Source: an uncultured Cellvibrionales bacterium | Lineage (GTDB): Bacteria; Pseudomonadota; Gammaproteobacteria; Pseudomonadales; UBA7434 | Length of the DNA stretch: 7,749 nucleotides | Reading direction: 5' to 3' | NCBI GenBank assembly: GCA_937897785.1 | Contig: CALCNB010000314.1 | Location: 1 to 7,749 of the forward strand | Shown here: positions 1-5,916 of the stretch, piece after piece | Numbering within the stretch: position 1 is the first letter of the stretch | How the letters are laid out: each line of letters starts with the position of its first letter | The notes under the pieces: generated by a model | Seen by the model: the letters and a program-made list of their open reading frames with translations, nothing else | Databases searched by the model: none | Told to the model about the DNA's origin: nothing | Position numbers and translations under genes: made by a program

Positions 1-217
1 TCAAGTAAAGCAATGGACCAATAATGGCGATATCGGGGCCACGCTTCGCCATACGTTTAGCCATTTCCATTTAGATATTAGCCCGCGTTACTACCGCGTT
101 AAAACACCCTCTCGTATTATGGAAGCGAAGCAATGGCTATGGTTTAATCCTGCAGAACCGGCTAAAGTTGGCATCGCCGCACCGGTGAAAAAATTAATCG
201 ATCAATTAGTTAAGTAA
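1..217 (+). CDS. mutY: Adenine DNA glycosylase MutY, C-terminal end (partial)
   Basis: The last 71 codons of a gene that begins before the window, read from base 2 to the TAA at 215-217. MutY removes adenine mispaired with 8-oxoguanine in base excision repair. The fragment is the NUDIX-like C-terminal domain that recognises 8-oxoG. It holds the family's hallmark block RHTFSHFHLDI near its start, including the Phe-Ser-His loop that contacts the damaged base, and a conserved tail resembling WxNPAEPAKVGIAAPV. The N-terminal helix-hairpin-helix and iron-sulfur parts lie outside the window, so integrity of the whole gene cannot be judged. It is followed 64 bases later by yggX on the same strand, the usual gammaproteobacterial order, which supports the call. 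I see no terminator between them, so co-transcription is likely. Confidence 0.93.
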   Translation, partial: QVKQWTNNGDIGATLRHTFSHFHLDISPRYYRVKTPSRIMEAKQWLWFNPAEPAKVGIAAPVKKLIDQLVK

Positions 218-270
218 CAAATAACTTACTGTAGGATAAACTGCCACTGAGCGATCACCTAGCGACATCT

Positions 271-276
271 AAGGAG
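271..276 (+). promoter_or_regulatory. Ribosome binding site of yggX
   Basis: AAGGAG lies five bases before the ATG at 282. This is a near-perfect Shine-Dalgarno sequence and fixes the yggX start. It indicates that yggX is translated independently of mutY, whose stop is 64 bases upstream. Confidence 0.85.
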
Positions 277-281
277 AATTT

Positions 282-554
282 ATGACCCGTACCGTGCATT
301 GCCGAAAATACCAGCGTGAGCTACCAGGGCTGGAAGCACCCCCGTATCCAGGGCCAAAAGGAGAAATTATTTTTAATGAGGTGTCTCAGCAGGCATGGAC
401 TGAATGGCAGAAATATCAGACTATGTTAATCAACGAGAAACATTTAAATATGCGCGATGTAGCGTCACGACAATTACTGCAAAGTGAAATGGAAAAATTT
501 CTTGCCAGTGAGCACTATCAGGCCGTAGAAGGCTATGTGCCGCCCGAATCCTAA
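282..554 (+). CDS. yggX: Probable Fe(2+)-trafficking protein YggX
   Basis: A 90-residue protein of the usual length for the YggX family. It starts MTRTVHCRKYQ, with the conserved Cys7, and contains the family's LPGLExPPYPGPKG stretch and the C-terminal pattern around EHYQAVEGYVPP. In enterobacteria YggX is a cytosolic protein that protects iron-sulfur clusters from oxidation and is linked to iron handling; direct iron transfer is less settled. The ATG at 282 is preceded by AAGGAG. It lies just downstream of mutY, whose product itself carries an iron-sulfur cluster, and this pairing is conserved in many gammaproteobacteria. Its stop codon overlaps the stop of the convergent DCC-family gene by four bases (551-554), so there is no room for a terminator between them. 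The identification is secure from sequence pattern and context. Confidence 0.95.
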   Translation: MTRTVHCRKYQRELPGLEAPPYPGPKGEIIFNEVSQQAWTEWQKYQTMLINEKHLNMRDVASRQLLQSEMEKFLASEHYQAVEGYVPPES

Positions 555-934
555 GGCTGTTTCGATTGACTAAACCATGCCTGCAAACGAGGCCGTATCG
601 GTAATAGCGCATCGTAAATCTGATTCACTAGCCATCGCATAAGTGGCAAAGAAAATAACCACGCTAGCAGCCGAAAGTTTGGCAATGAAGCCCATAGCTG
701 TAAAAAAGCATCGCCACCTGTCTGCACCTTGCCGTTAGCGCCTTGTACGTGAAATCGCTGCATTAATTGATCGCGGCTAATACCCTCAGGTAGACCCTCA
801 GTAAGCGTTTGATCAGCTACGTTTAACCAGCAAATAGTCTCGGCGCCACGCTGCCGCTGGTAAAGAGCAATCTCGCGCGAGCACAACGGGCAGCTACCGT
901 CATAAAAAACCGTCAGTGTTTGCTTGTCAGTCAT
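551..934 (-). CDS. DCC-family thiol-disulfide oxidoreductase-like protein (DUF393)
   Basis: A 127-residue protein with the signature of the DCC/DUF393 family at its N-terminus: VFYDGSCPLCSREI at about residues 9-22, giving a CxxC pair at Cys15 and Cys18. The family is thought to have a thioredoxin-like fold; the substrate is unknown. The rest fits the family, including a block near residues 76-110 with the Leu/Trp-rich pattern around RLLAWLFSLPLMRWLVNQIY. No signal peptide is visible, so a cytosolic location is likely. The ATG (932-934) has an AAAAAGG-like site a few bases upstream. It starts 34 bases after the stop of the SIR2 gene on the same strand with no terminator between, so the two probably form one transcript. 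Its 3' end overlaps yggX, which is transcribed from the opposite side. Confidence 0.88.
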   Translation of the reverse strand: MTDKQTLTVFYDGSCPLCSREIALYQRQRGAETICWLNVADQTLTEGLPEGISRDQLMQRFHVQGANGKVQTGGDAFLQLWASLPNFRLLAWLFSLPLMRWLVNQIYDALLPIRPRLQAWFSQSKQP

Positions 935-968
935 GCCATACCTTTTTATCCATCGTAATGGCTACAGG

Positions 969-1799
969 TTAAATAAATGTGCTCATCACCGCTGAGCAAT
1001 CTTCTTCGATTTTTAAATCAAACATGTCGTCGGCTCGCGTCTTTCCCCGGTTAATCGCGGCTATAGGTTTTTGCCAACGTTGTGCTGCACGACAAAAACG
1101 ATAACCGGAAAAAACCGTTAGCGAAGAACCTACCACTAACAAACCATCGGCCTGTTCAAGTGCTGCCATCGCTTGTTCGACTCTGGCTTTGGGCACTGCA
1201 CCACCAAAAAAAACCACCTCAGGCATTAATACACCCCCGCAATTCAAACAATGGGGTGAAACCGTACGCAACGCAAGACTGTCTTCAACCGCCGCGTCAC
1301 CATCGGGTTTAAATTGAGCCTCTAACTCAGCCAGGTGATTATTTTGATTTAATAAACGGGTCTGTATTTGCGCCCGTGACTCACGTTTGTGGCAACTTAA
1401 GCATTGCGCCCTGTCTAAGCGACCGTGCAAGTCGATCACCTTCTGATGACCGGCAGCTTGATGAAGGCGGTCGACATTTTGTGTTAGCAGTAAACTCACA
1501 TGCCCTTGCTGTTCTAGCTGTGCTAAAGCGCGATGCGCTACATTCGGTTGGGCTGCACCCACCGCTGGCCAGCCCACTGCACTGCGCGTCCAATAGCGTT
1601 GGCGAACGGTGGCATCCGCCATAAATTCCGCATGCTGAATCGGTTTTTTAACCAACCACCGACCCTCGTGATCGCGATAAGTATTGATGCCAGAGTCAAC
1701 GCTTATGCCTGCACCGGTCAGCACCATCAAGCGAGGGTAGCGATCGATAAACTCGGCTAACTCCGAATAGGCTGTCAATGATCGCGCAAGTACTGTCAC
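969..1799 (-). CDS. SIR2-family NAD-dependent protein deacylase (sirtuin)
   Basis: A 276-residue sirtuin, which uses NAD+ to remove acyl groups from lysines. Visible motifs are LTGAGISVDSGI at residues 27-38 (NAD-binding Rossmann start), TQNVDRLH at 106-113, DLHG at 123-126 with catalytic His125, the zinc pair Cys133/Cys136, the second zinc pair Cys184/Cys187, PEVVFFGG at 193-200, and VVGSSLTVFSG at 222-232. The PEVVFFG block and the zinc-module layout resemble the SIRT4-like class II. The usual GIP(D/T)YRD is GINTYRD here, so Asn39 replaces the Pro. About 40 residues separate the two Cys pairs. The chosen start is GTG at 1797-1799 because AGGAG sits seven bases upstream. Together with the downstream CxxC protein it looks like a two-gene operon, possibly three with the DUF3080 lipoprotein upstream. 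Class and substrate are inferred only. Confidence 0.93.
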   Translation of the reverse strand: MTVLARSLTAYSELAEFIDRYPRLMVLTGAGISVDSGINTYRDHEGRWLVKKPIQHAEFMADATVRQRYWTRSAVGWPAVGAAQPNVAHRALAQLEQQGHVSLLLTQNVDRLHQAAGHQKVIDLHGRLDRAQCLSCHKRESRAQIQTRLLNQNNHLAELEAQFKPDGDAAVEDSLALRTVSPHCLNCGGVLMPEVVFFGGAVPKARVEQAMAALEQADGLLVVGSSLTVFSGYRFCRAAQRWQKPIAAINRGKTRADDMFDLKIEEDCSAVMSTFI

Positions 1800-1806
1800 A
1801 CATAAG

Positions 1807-1811
1807 CTCCT
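1807..1811 (-). promoter_or_regulatory. Ribosome binding site that fixes the GTG start of the sirtuin
   Basis: On the reverse strand AGGAG lies seven bases before GTG (1797-1799). A nearby reverse-strand ATG at 1801-1803 is out of frame with the sirtuin, so the GTG is the best start. Confidence 0.75.
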
Positions 1812-1868
1812 AACTTACTGATTTAATTGCCGCCTGCCTTGTCTTTTTAGCGCCTACCGGTATTGATA

Positions 1869-2909
1869 CTAAACACCTACAGCAAGATTGCATTGTTGGT
1901 AGAGTGTATTTATACGCAAGCTATGGGCTTTTGGCGCAGCTAAGAATTGTTTTAACTGTGCGTCGCGCTGTTGTCGCCAATGGAAATAAATACTGGGCTC
2001 GCCTTCAGCCAGCTGTTGCTCAAGCGCCTGCAGCGCAGGCATTAAAGCAAAATAACGGCGACTCAATGCCGCAGACCGCCGCTGCAAACCCTGAATCCAA
2101 AATTTGGACACCACGTTTTGTAAAATCTCGGCTTGTGTCGAAGGCTGACCACGAGGACAGATGCGCTGCTGAACCGTTGCTTCATTATCAAACAGAGTAT
2201 TGGCTTGGTTGAGCGCGCGCTGTTGCGTCGATAAAGCGCGATACAAAGCGCCCCCATCGCCAGCGCGAATGACCGACAAATTCATTTCGTATGCCCTAAT
2301 ATCACTGGTATAGTCACCGTTTAACCACTGGCTTACCCATGCACTCAATTGTTCAAGAGCGGTAATCAATGCAGCGCCTGTATTAGCAGGATAATTGTCT
2401 TCGCGATTGCCTGCCTGCCAAAATTGTCTAAATTCTTTTTCGCCCAAGCTACCCCGCCAAATAAACCACGCTAAGCGCTGCTTTTTTTCATCCATCACAG
2501 CGCTGAGCGCTGCTGCGGTTTGCATTTGTCCCTGTGCGCGCAGGGTGACAATGCAAGCCGGTGCATGCTGTAAAAAATCTAACTGGTAATGTAAGCGTTG
2601 CGACGGCGAGGCGACTTTGCCCAGCGCACTGTTACGTCGCGCAATAACATAACGCAGTTCACAGTCATCAAGCGATAGAAAGGCTAATAGGCCCAGTGTT
2701 TTACGTTCCTTCGCCACTTCGTTAGTCTCCACCCACGCTCGCGAACGGGGATAAGTGAGCGGGGAAATGGCCGAAGCTTCAATAGTCTCCAGCTCAAAAA
2801 TACGGGCTAATCGCTGGAGATAGTCTTGATACGCTGAATCTAACGACGATTGACAGCCGACTAATGCAAAGCATAAACCCATCACCAGGCTGTTGATCAA
2901 AATTTTCAT
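1869..2909 (-). CDS. DUF3080-family lipoprotein
   Basis: A 346-residue protein with a clear lipoprotein signal: MKIL, a hydrophobic stretch, then LVGC with the lipidated Cys19 followed by Gln-Ser. A residue other than Asp at +2 suggests outer-membrane sorting in a Gram-negative cell. The mature part matches my recollection of DUF3080, a gammaproteobacterial family of unknown function: YQxYLxRLARIFE near residues 27-39, a Leu-rich block around LLAFLSLDDCELRYVIARRNSALGKV that is typical of the family, and PSQRLHYQLDFL after it. It is mostly helical and soluble, with no further membrane segments. It ends 69 bases before the sirtuin start on the same strand, with no terminator seen between, so it may lead that operon. 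The ribosome site before the ATG (2907-2909) is weak. The molecular role is unknown. Confidence 0.8.
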   Translation of the reverse strand: MKILINSLVMGLCFALVGCQSSLDSAYQDYLQRLARIFELETIEASAISPLTYPRSRAWVETNEVAKERKTLGLLAFLSLDDCELRYVIARRNSALGKVASPSQRLHYQLDFLQHAPACIVTLRAQGQMQTAAALSAVMDEKKQRLAWFIWRGSLGEKEFRQFWQAGNREDNYPANTGAALITALEQLSAWVSQWLNGDYTSDIRAYEMNLSVIRAGDGGALYRALSTQQRALNQANTLFDNEATVQQRICPRGQPSTQAEILQNVVSKFWIQGLQRRSAALSRRYFALMPALQALEQQLAEGEPSIYFHWRQQRDAQLKQFLAAPKAHSLRINTLYQQCNLAVGV

Positions 2910-3062
2910 GGGTTATTCTGCCATCTCATTCTGGATATTCACAATCACACAATCCTATACGGCTAAATACAGTCTCGAGATTGATATAAGCGACTTTCCT
3001 GCTAAGCTTAAATTATTAACTAATATGAAAAACAGCGTGTGCTGATGCTTGAACAATCGACC
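2910..3062. other. Intergenic spacer between the DUF3080 gene and the tRNA promoter
   Basis: This stretch separates the reverse-strand lipoprotein gene from the forward tRNA-Phe promoter, so it must hold the reverse promoter for the lipoprotein. I see A+T-rich candidates (for example TATAGG on the reverse strand near 2955-2960) but none with a convincing paired -35 box. No small gene, repeat or strong hairpin is visible. Confidence 0.5.
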
Positions 3063-3091
3063 TTGACTCAGCCCACAAGTGCAGGTTTAAT
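3063..3091 (+). promoter_or_regulatory. Sigma-70 promoter of tRNA-Phe with a G+C-rich discriminator
   Basis: A -35 box TTGACT (3063-3068) and a -10 box TTTAAT (3086-3091) are separated by the optimal 17 bases. The bases after the -10, ACGCCCTC (3092-3099), form a G+C-rich discriminator like those of stable-RNA promoters that are shut down by ppGpp. Transcription would begin near 3098, leaving a leader of about 25 bases before the mature tRNA at 3123. Box match and spacing are seen directly; stringent control is inferred from the discriminator. Confidence 0.8.
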
Positions 3092-3122
3092 ACGCCCTCT
3101 TTTTAGTTTGCCGCTAAAAAAT

Positions 3123-3198
3123 GCCCAGATAGCTCAGTTGGTAGAGCAGAGGATTGAAAATCCTCGTGTCGGTGGTTCGATCCCGCCTCTGGGCACCA
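3123..3198 (+). tRNA. tRNA-Phe (GAA anticodon)
   Basis: A complete 76-base tRNA. The acceptor stem GCCCAGA pairs with TCTGGGC, followed by A and an encoded CCA (3196-3198). The D arm reads AGCTCAGTTGGTAGAGC, the anticodon stem GAGGATT/AATCCTC is split by GAA at 3156-3158, and the T arm contains GGTTCGATCC. The anticodon reads phenylalanine codons UUU and UUC. It has its own promoter upstream. Just after the CCA the base composition drops and a damaged reading frame begins, so its 3' end is a plausible integration point for a genomic island. The gene itself is intact. Confidence 0.98.
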
Positions 3199-3215
3199 CT
3201 CAATTAATAGTGGTG
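3194..3215 (+). terminator. Hairpin overlapping the tRNA 3' end (possible remnant terminator)
   Basis: CACCACT (3194-3200) pairs perfectly with AGTGGTG (3209-3215) around the eight-base loop CAATTAAT, a seven-base-pair stem that uses the tRNA's own CCA end. It sits where a tRNA terminator is expected, but ACTATATC follows instead of a T run. It may be a terminator whose T tract was lost at the junction, or a processing or fold-back element. Efficient intrinsic termination is doubtful without the T tract. Confidence 0.45.
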
Positions 3216-3232
3216 ACTATATCAATCCAACC
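3199..3232 (+). other. Junction between the tRNA and the A+T-rich accessory region
   Basis: Here the moderate-G+C chromosomal segment gives way to a much A+T-richer one (line 3421-3480 has 11 of 60 G+C, line 1441-1500 has 28 of 60). The segment holds half of the tRNA-end hairpin and the codons where the SDR start should be, but no ribosome site or start codon in the SDR frame. It looks like a candidate attachment or rearrangement junction; no second copy of the tRNA end is seen in the window. Confidence 0.45.
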
Positions 3233-4024
3233 TACAAAAATAAAACAGTAATCATTACAGGTGGATCTGCAGGTATCGGTGCTGCATGTGCTCGTCTTTT
3301 CCATAAAAAAGGGGCGAATATTGTTCTTATCGCACGTAATCAAGACGGTCTTGATAAAATGCAGCTTGAATTAGATAAGGATCGAATCCTTACAATCGCA
3401 ACAGATATTTCTAATACACAAAGATATAAAGAAATTTTAGACTCAGTAAATAAAATATTTGGCTCAATAGATATTTTAATTAATAATGCCGGCTTACATT
3501 ATCGTGGCGATATACAACATCTCAGTCCAGACGATGTCGCAAATATGGTTGATGTGAATTTAAAAGCACCCATTAGTTTTTCATGTTGCGTATTACCTTA
3601 TCTTAAAAAGTCATCAAGTGCGTCAATTATCATGGTTGGGTCTTTAGCTGGCCGAGCCCCACTTCAAGGTGCTGCCACATATTCTGCAACAAAGGCCGGA
3701 TTGAGAGCCTTTGCATACGCGATTGGTGACGAACTGAGAGATATAAATATTAATGTTGGAATTGTTTCTCCTGGACCAGTGAGCACAGGATTTATTATGA
3801 ATAATATCGACGACGTCGAGGATATAGTTTTCTCTCAACCAATGAGTACACCTGAGGAAGTAGCCAATGCTATTTTAATGCTTGTATCGAATGGTGGGGA
3901 GATATGTCTTCCGAAGGTTAGTGGTTTTCTCACAACAATTAGCTATCTCTTCCCAAAGCTTAGAAGAAAATTAAGACCATTTTTTTATAAAAAGGGAAAG
4001 AAAAATAAAGATCGTTATCGGTAA
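3233..4024 (+). CDS. Short-chain dehydrogenase/reductase, start codon missing (probable 5' truncation or frameshift)
   Basis: A near-complete classical SDR, an NAD(P)-dependent oxidoreductase with a Rossmann fold. Counting the Tyr codon at 3233 as residue 1, it shows TGGSAGIG at 9-16 (cofactor loop), NNAG at 84-87, active-site Asn109, Ser137, and YSATK with Tyr150 and Lys154, then the SPGPVSTGF block near 179-187. The first ATG in frame is at 3359, but it would remove the entire cofactor loop, so it is not the native start. The frame stays open back to 3158, inside the tRNA, with no ATG, GTG or TTG before 3359; only ATT (3203) or ATC (3221) occur. The tail is strongly basic (FYKKGKKNKDRYR). 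It ends one base before the convergent reductase gene. The substrate is not predictable. It may be a pseudogene or a sequence-error case. Confidence 0.82.
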   Translation, partial: YKNKTVIITGGSAGIGAACARLFHKKGANIVLIARNQDGLDKMQLELDKDRILTIATDISNTQRYKEILDSVNKIFGSIDILINNAGLHYRGDIQHLSPDDVANMVDVNLKAPISFSCCVLPYLKKSSSASIIMVGSLAGRAPLQGAATYSATKAGLRAFAYAIGDELRDININVGIVSPGPVSTGFIMNNIDDVEDIVFSQPMSTPEEVANAILMLVSNGGEICLPKVSGFLTTISYLFPKLRRKLRPFFYKKGKKNKDRYR

Positions 4025-4025
4025 C

Positions 4026-5252
4026 TTATTCATCAATAACTTTAAAATTCAAACCGGCATACTTAGTTAATCTTAATATAAGTTGATCACCCATTAATGT
4101 AGAAGGTGTCCAAAAGCCACCAGATTTATCATCACCAATATCACGTGAGAGACATAATGCAGCTTGTGAAATCATTTTAGCTGTTGATCCATATCCTGGA
4201 TCGCGATCGCCGGTGACCTGAACCATTATCGAATCACCAGTTGATGTCTTGCCAAGAAACCTCAAATCAAATGAACCTGAAAGTTGCTCAGATGGTGTGG
4301 GGCCCTCCCCTGGCTTCGGCAAGATAAAGGATTCTAATATCCACCTAGTAAAAGGAAAAATAATTGCAAAATTAAACCATTTCATTCTTTTTGTATTTCT
4401 CCTAGCACGCTTCTCACCTTTTTTCCCATCGCCAAATAAACTTGCCTCTTGATAAGTAAAATCATCTCCATAACTATTGCCTGATAACGCATTTGATCGA
4501 TGAACAATCCTCAGATTCACAGCAGCCATTACAAATGGTGCTATCCAGCTTGAAAATTCATTATCATAACTAACATATACATTTTTTTGGCGAGACTTAA
4601 AGGTATGATCTTTTGGGCAACAAGAATAAGGATCTTTAAATTCCTCCCTTAATGATGGGTCTTTTATTGCTCTTTTTGTAATATTAATCAAACTTGCGAT
4701 TGTACCACCCGAGAAAGTGCCTTTCATTTCTTTTACACGCATAACAACTGATGAGCAAACATTACTAAAATGCTCTAAAGATTTTTTTTGTAAGAAAAAA
4801 ACACCACAATCGGATGGAATAGAATCAAACCCGCAGGAATGTACAATTCGAGCACCATTTTTTTTTGCTAGATCTTCATATTTTTCTTGCATTCTCTTGA
4901 TCCAATGCATCTCACCAGTAAGATCACAATAGTCAGTACCGGTCTCACAACAGAGGCGCACTAAAGTCTCACCATATAAATCATAAGGGCCAACTGTTGT
5001 AATCATTACCTTTGTCGAGTTACATATTTTTAATAAGGAGCTCTCATCGTTTGAATCTGCAATGAATAAAGGGATATTCTCAGCTGATACGCCTAAGTCT
5101 TGTTGAACTTTTTTCAATTTATCAAGAGATCTTCCAGCCATCGCCCATCGAACATCTATAGTACATTCAGACTCACTTAAATATTGACAAATAATTTTCC
5201 CTACAAAGCTAGTCGCGCCAAACACCATTATATCAAGTTTATTATTCATCAT
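4026..5252 (-). CDS. Saccharopine dehydrogenase-like / trans-acting enoyl reductase family protein
   Basis: A 408-residue protein, the usual length of the family that includes mycobacterial trans-acting enoyl reductases and saccharopine dehydrogenase-like oxidoreductases. Counting from the ATG at 5250-5252, it shows the NAD(P)-binding GATSFVG at 12-18, an AGR motif near 39-41, TTVGPY at 85-90, YCDLTGE at 108-114 and HSCGFDSIPSD at 138-148. Near the C-terminus it has DPGYGSTAKM and SGGFWTPSTLMGDQLI, both characteristic. It probably acts as a soluble NAD(P)H-dependent reductase on a lipid or polyketide-type substrate; the substrate is unknown. The start is chosen because its ATG overlaps the TGA of the upstream cysteine hydrolase (ATGA), a sign of translational coupling. 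A second ATG follows directly (5247-5249). An in-frame ATG at 5306 would add a Cys-rich extension inside the hydrolase gene and is unlikely. Confidence 0.85.
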   Translation of the reverse strand: MMNNKLDIMVFGATSFVGKIICQYLSESECTIDVRWAMAGRSLDKLKKVQQDLGVSAENIPLFIADSNDESSLLKICNSTKVMITTVGPYDLYGETLVRLCCETGTDYCDLTGEMHWIKRMQEKYEDLAKKNGARIVHSCGFDSIPSDCGVFFLQKKSLEHFSNVCSSVVMRVKEMKGTFSGGTIASLINITKRAIKDPSLREEFKDPYSCCPKDHTFKSRQKNVYVSYDNEFSSWIAPFVMAAVNLRIVHRSNALSGNSYGDDFTYQEASLFGDGKKGEKRARRNTKRMKWFNFAIIFPFTRWILESFILPKPGEGPTPSEQLSGSFDLRFLGKTSTGDSIMVQVTGDRDPGYGSTAKMISQAALCLSRDIGDDKSGGFWTPSTLMGDQLILRLTKYAGLNFKVIDE

Positions 5253-5839
5253 AATATTTCTGCGCATGACTTGACATGAGCAAAAAGCGGAAAAACATCT
5301 GAACAATAATATTCTTGCTCGAAGTTAGTTCTACCTGCTGTACAGTCTGATAGAACCGTAACCTCAAAACCTTTTTCTGAAGCTGAGCGAGCAGAAGAAT
5401 CAATACAAGCAGAAGTCACGACGCCAGCAATAATTAACTTCTTAATCCCTTGTGAGCGTAATATTTTTTCAACCTTAGTATTTGAAAACGCATTTAGTCC
5501 TGTTTTACCAGGAACAATTGTAATATGATCAAGCCACGGATTTAGTTCGTCAATTAAATTTGATCCTGGTCCATCAGATTTAAAGGCGCCTAAGTCTTGG
5601 CAGACTTTTAAAATTCCTATTGGATTATGAAGCTCTTTATAATCTGGTGTAAAAACTATTGGAGTTGCAATAATAGTTGCATTAACATTTACAGCTTTTT
5701 CAATAAGTGAAATTGTATTTTCTAAAACTTTATTAGTGGATAATGATTCTTCCACTACAGATTGAAGAACACCATCGGATGAAAAATAGTCATTTTGGTA
5801 TCCAATTAATAAAATTGCCGTTTGATTGGAAAGTTTCAT
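5249..5839 (-). CDS. Isochorismatase-fold cysteine hydrolase with Asp-to-Gly in the catalytic triad
   Basis: A 196-residue member of the isochorismatase-like cysteine hydrolase family, which cleaves amides, enol ethers or related bonds with an Asp-Lys-Cys triad. The Lys (PGKTGLNAF, Lys112) and Cys (GVVTSACIDSSARSASEKG, Cys145) are present. The usual family start resembles LLVIDMQNDF, with the Asp as general base; here it reads ILLIGYQNDYF, so Gly13 stands in that position, while Asp17 and the rest of the block are kept. I recall an IGYQNDYF-type subfamily, so this may be a subfamily feature rather than damage. The ATG at 5837-5839 has GAGG nine bases upstream. It overlaps the reductase gene by the ATGA junction, so the two form an operon, and it is divergent from the EAL gene 77 bases away. 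The substrate is unknown. Confidence 0.85.
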   Translation of the reverse strand: MKLSNQTAILLIGYQNDYFSSDGVLQSVVEESLSTNKVLENTISLIEKAVNVNATIIATPIVFTPDYKELHNPIGILKVCQDLGAFKSDGPGSNLIDELNPWLDHITIVPGKTGLNAFSNTKVEKILRSQGIKKLIIAGVVTSACIDSSARSASEKGFEVTVLSDCTAGRTNFEQEYYCSDVFPLFAHVKSCAEIL

Positions 5840-5916
5840 AAATTATTGCCTCGAGCATAAAAAATCTATATAAATTAGTATAACAATGAAAACTACGTGG
5901 ACATATAGCTTTAAAT
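5840..5916. promoter_or_regulatory. Divergent intergenic region between hydrolase and EAL genes
   Basis: These 77 bases separate the starts of two divergent genes and must hold both promoters. They are very A+T-rich, with several TATA-like hexamers (for example TATATA and TATAAC between 5867 and 5884) that could serve as -10 boxes on either strand. I could not pair any with a good -35 box, and I see no clear operator palindrome. The short spacing suggests the two transcription units could share a regulator. Confidence 0.5.

Noticed and set aside
1082..1760. Several open frames opposite to or within the sirtuin gene
   Set aside because: They are out-of-frame reads of a clear SIR2 gene, with low-complexity peptides and no ribosome sites.
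3039..3251. Forward 70-codon open frame across the tRNA promoter and tRNA-Phe
   Set aside because: It runs through the tRNA gene and its promoter, has no ribosome site, and its peptide is simply a translation of the tRNA.
5253..5306. Upstream ATG (5304-5306) as start of the reductase gene
   Set aside because: The added 18 residues are Cys-rich, unlike the family, and lie inside the hydrolase gene; the ATGA overlap gives a better start right before the Rossmann motif.
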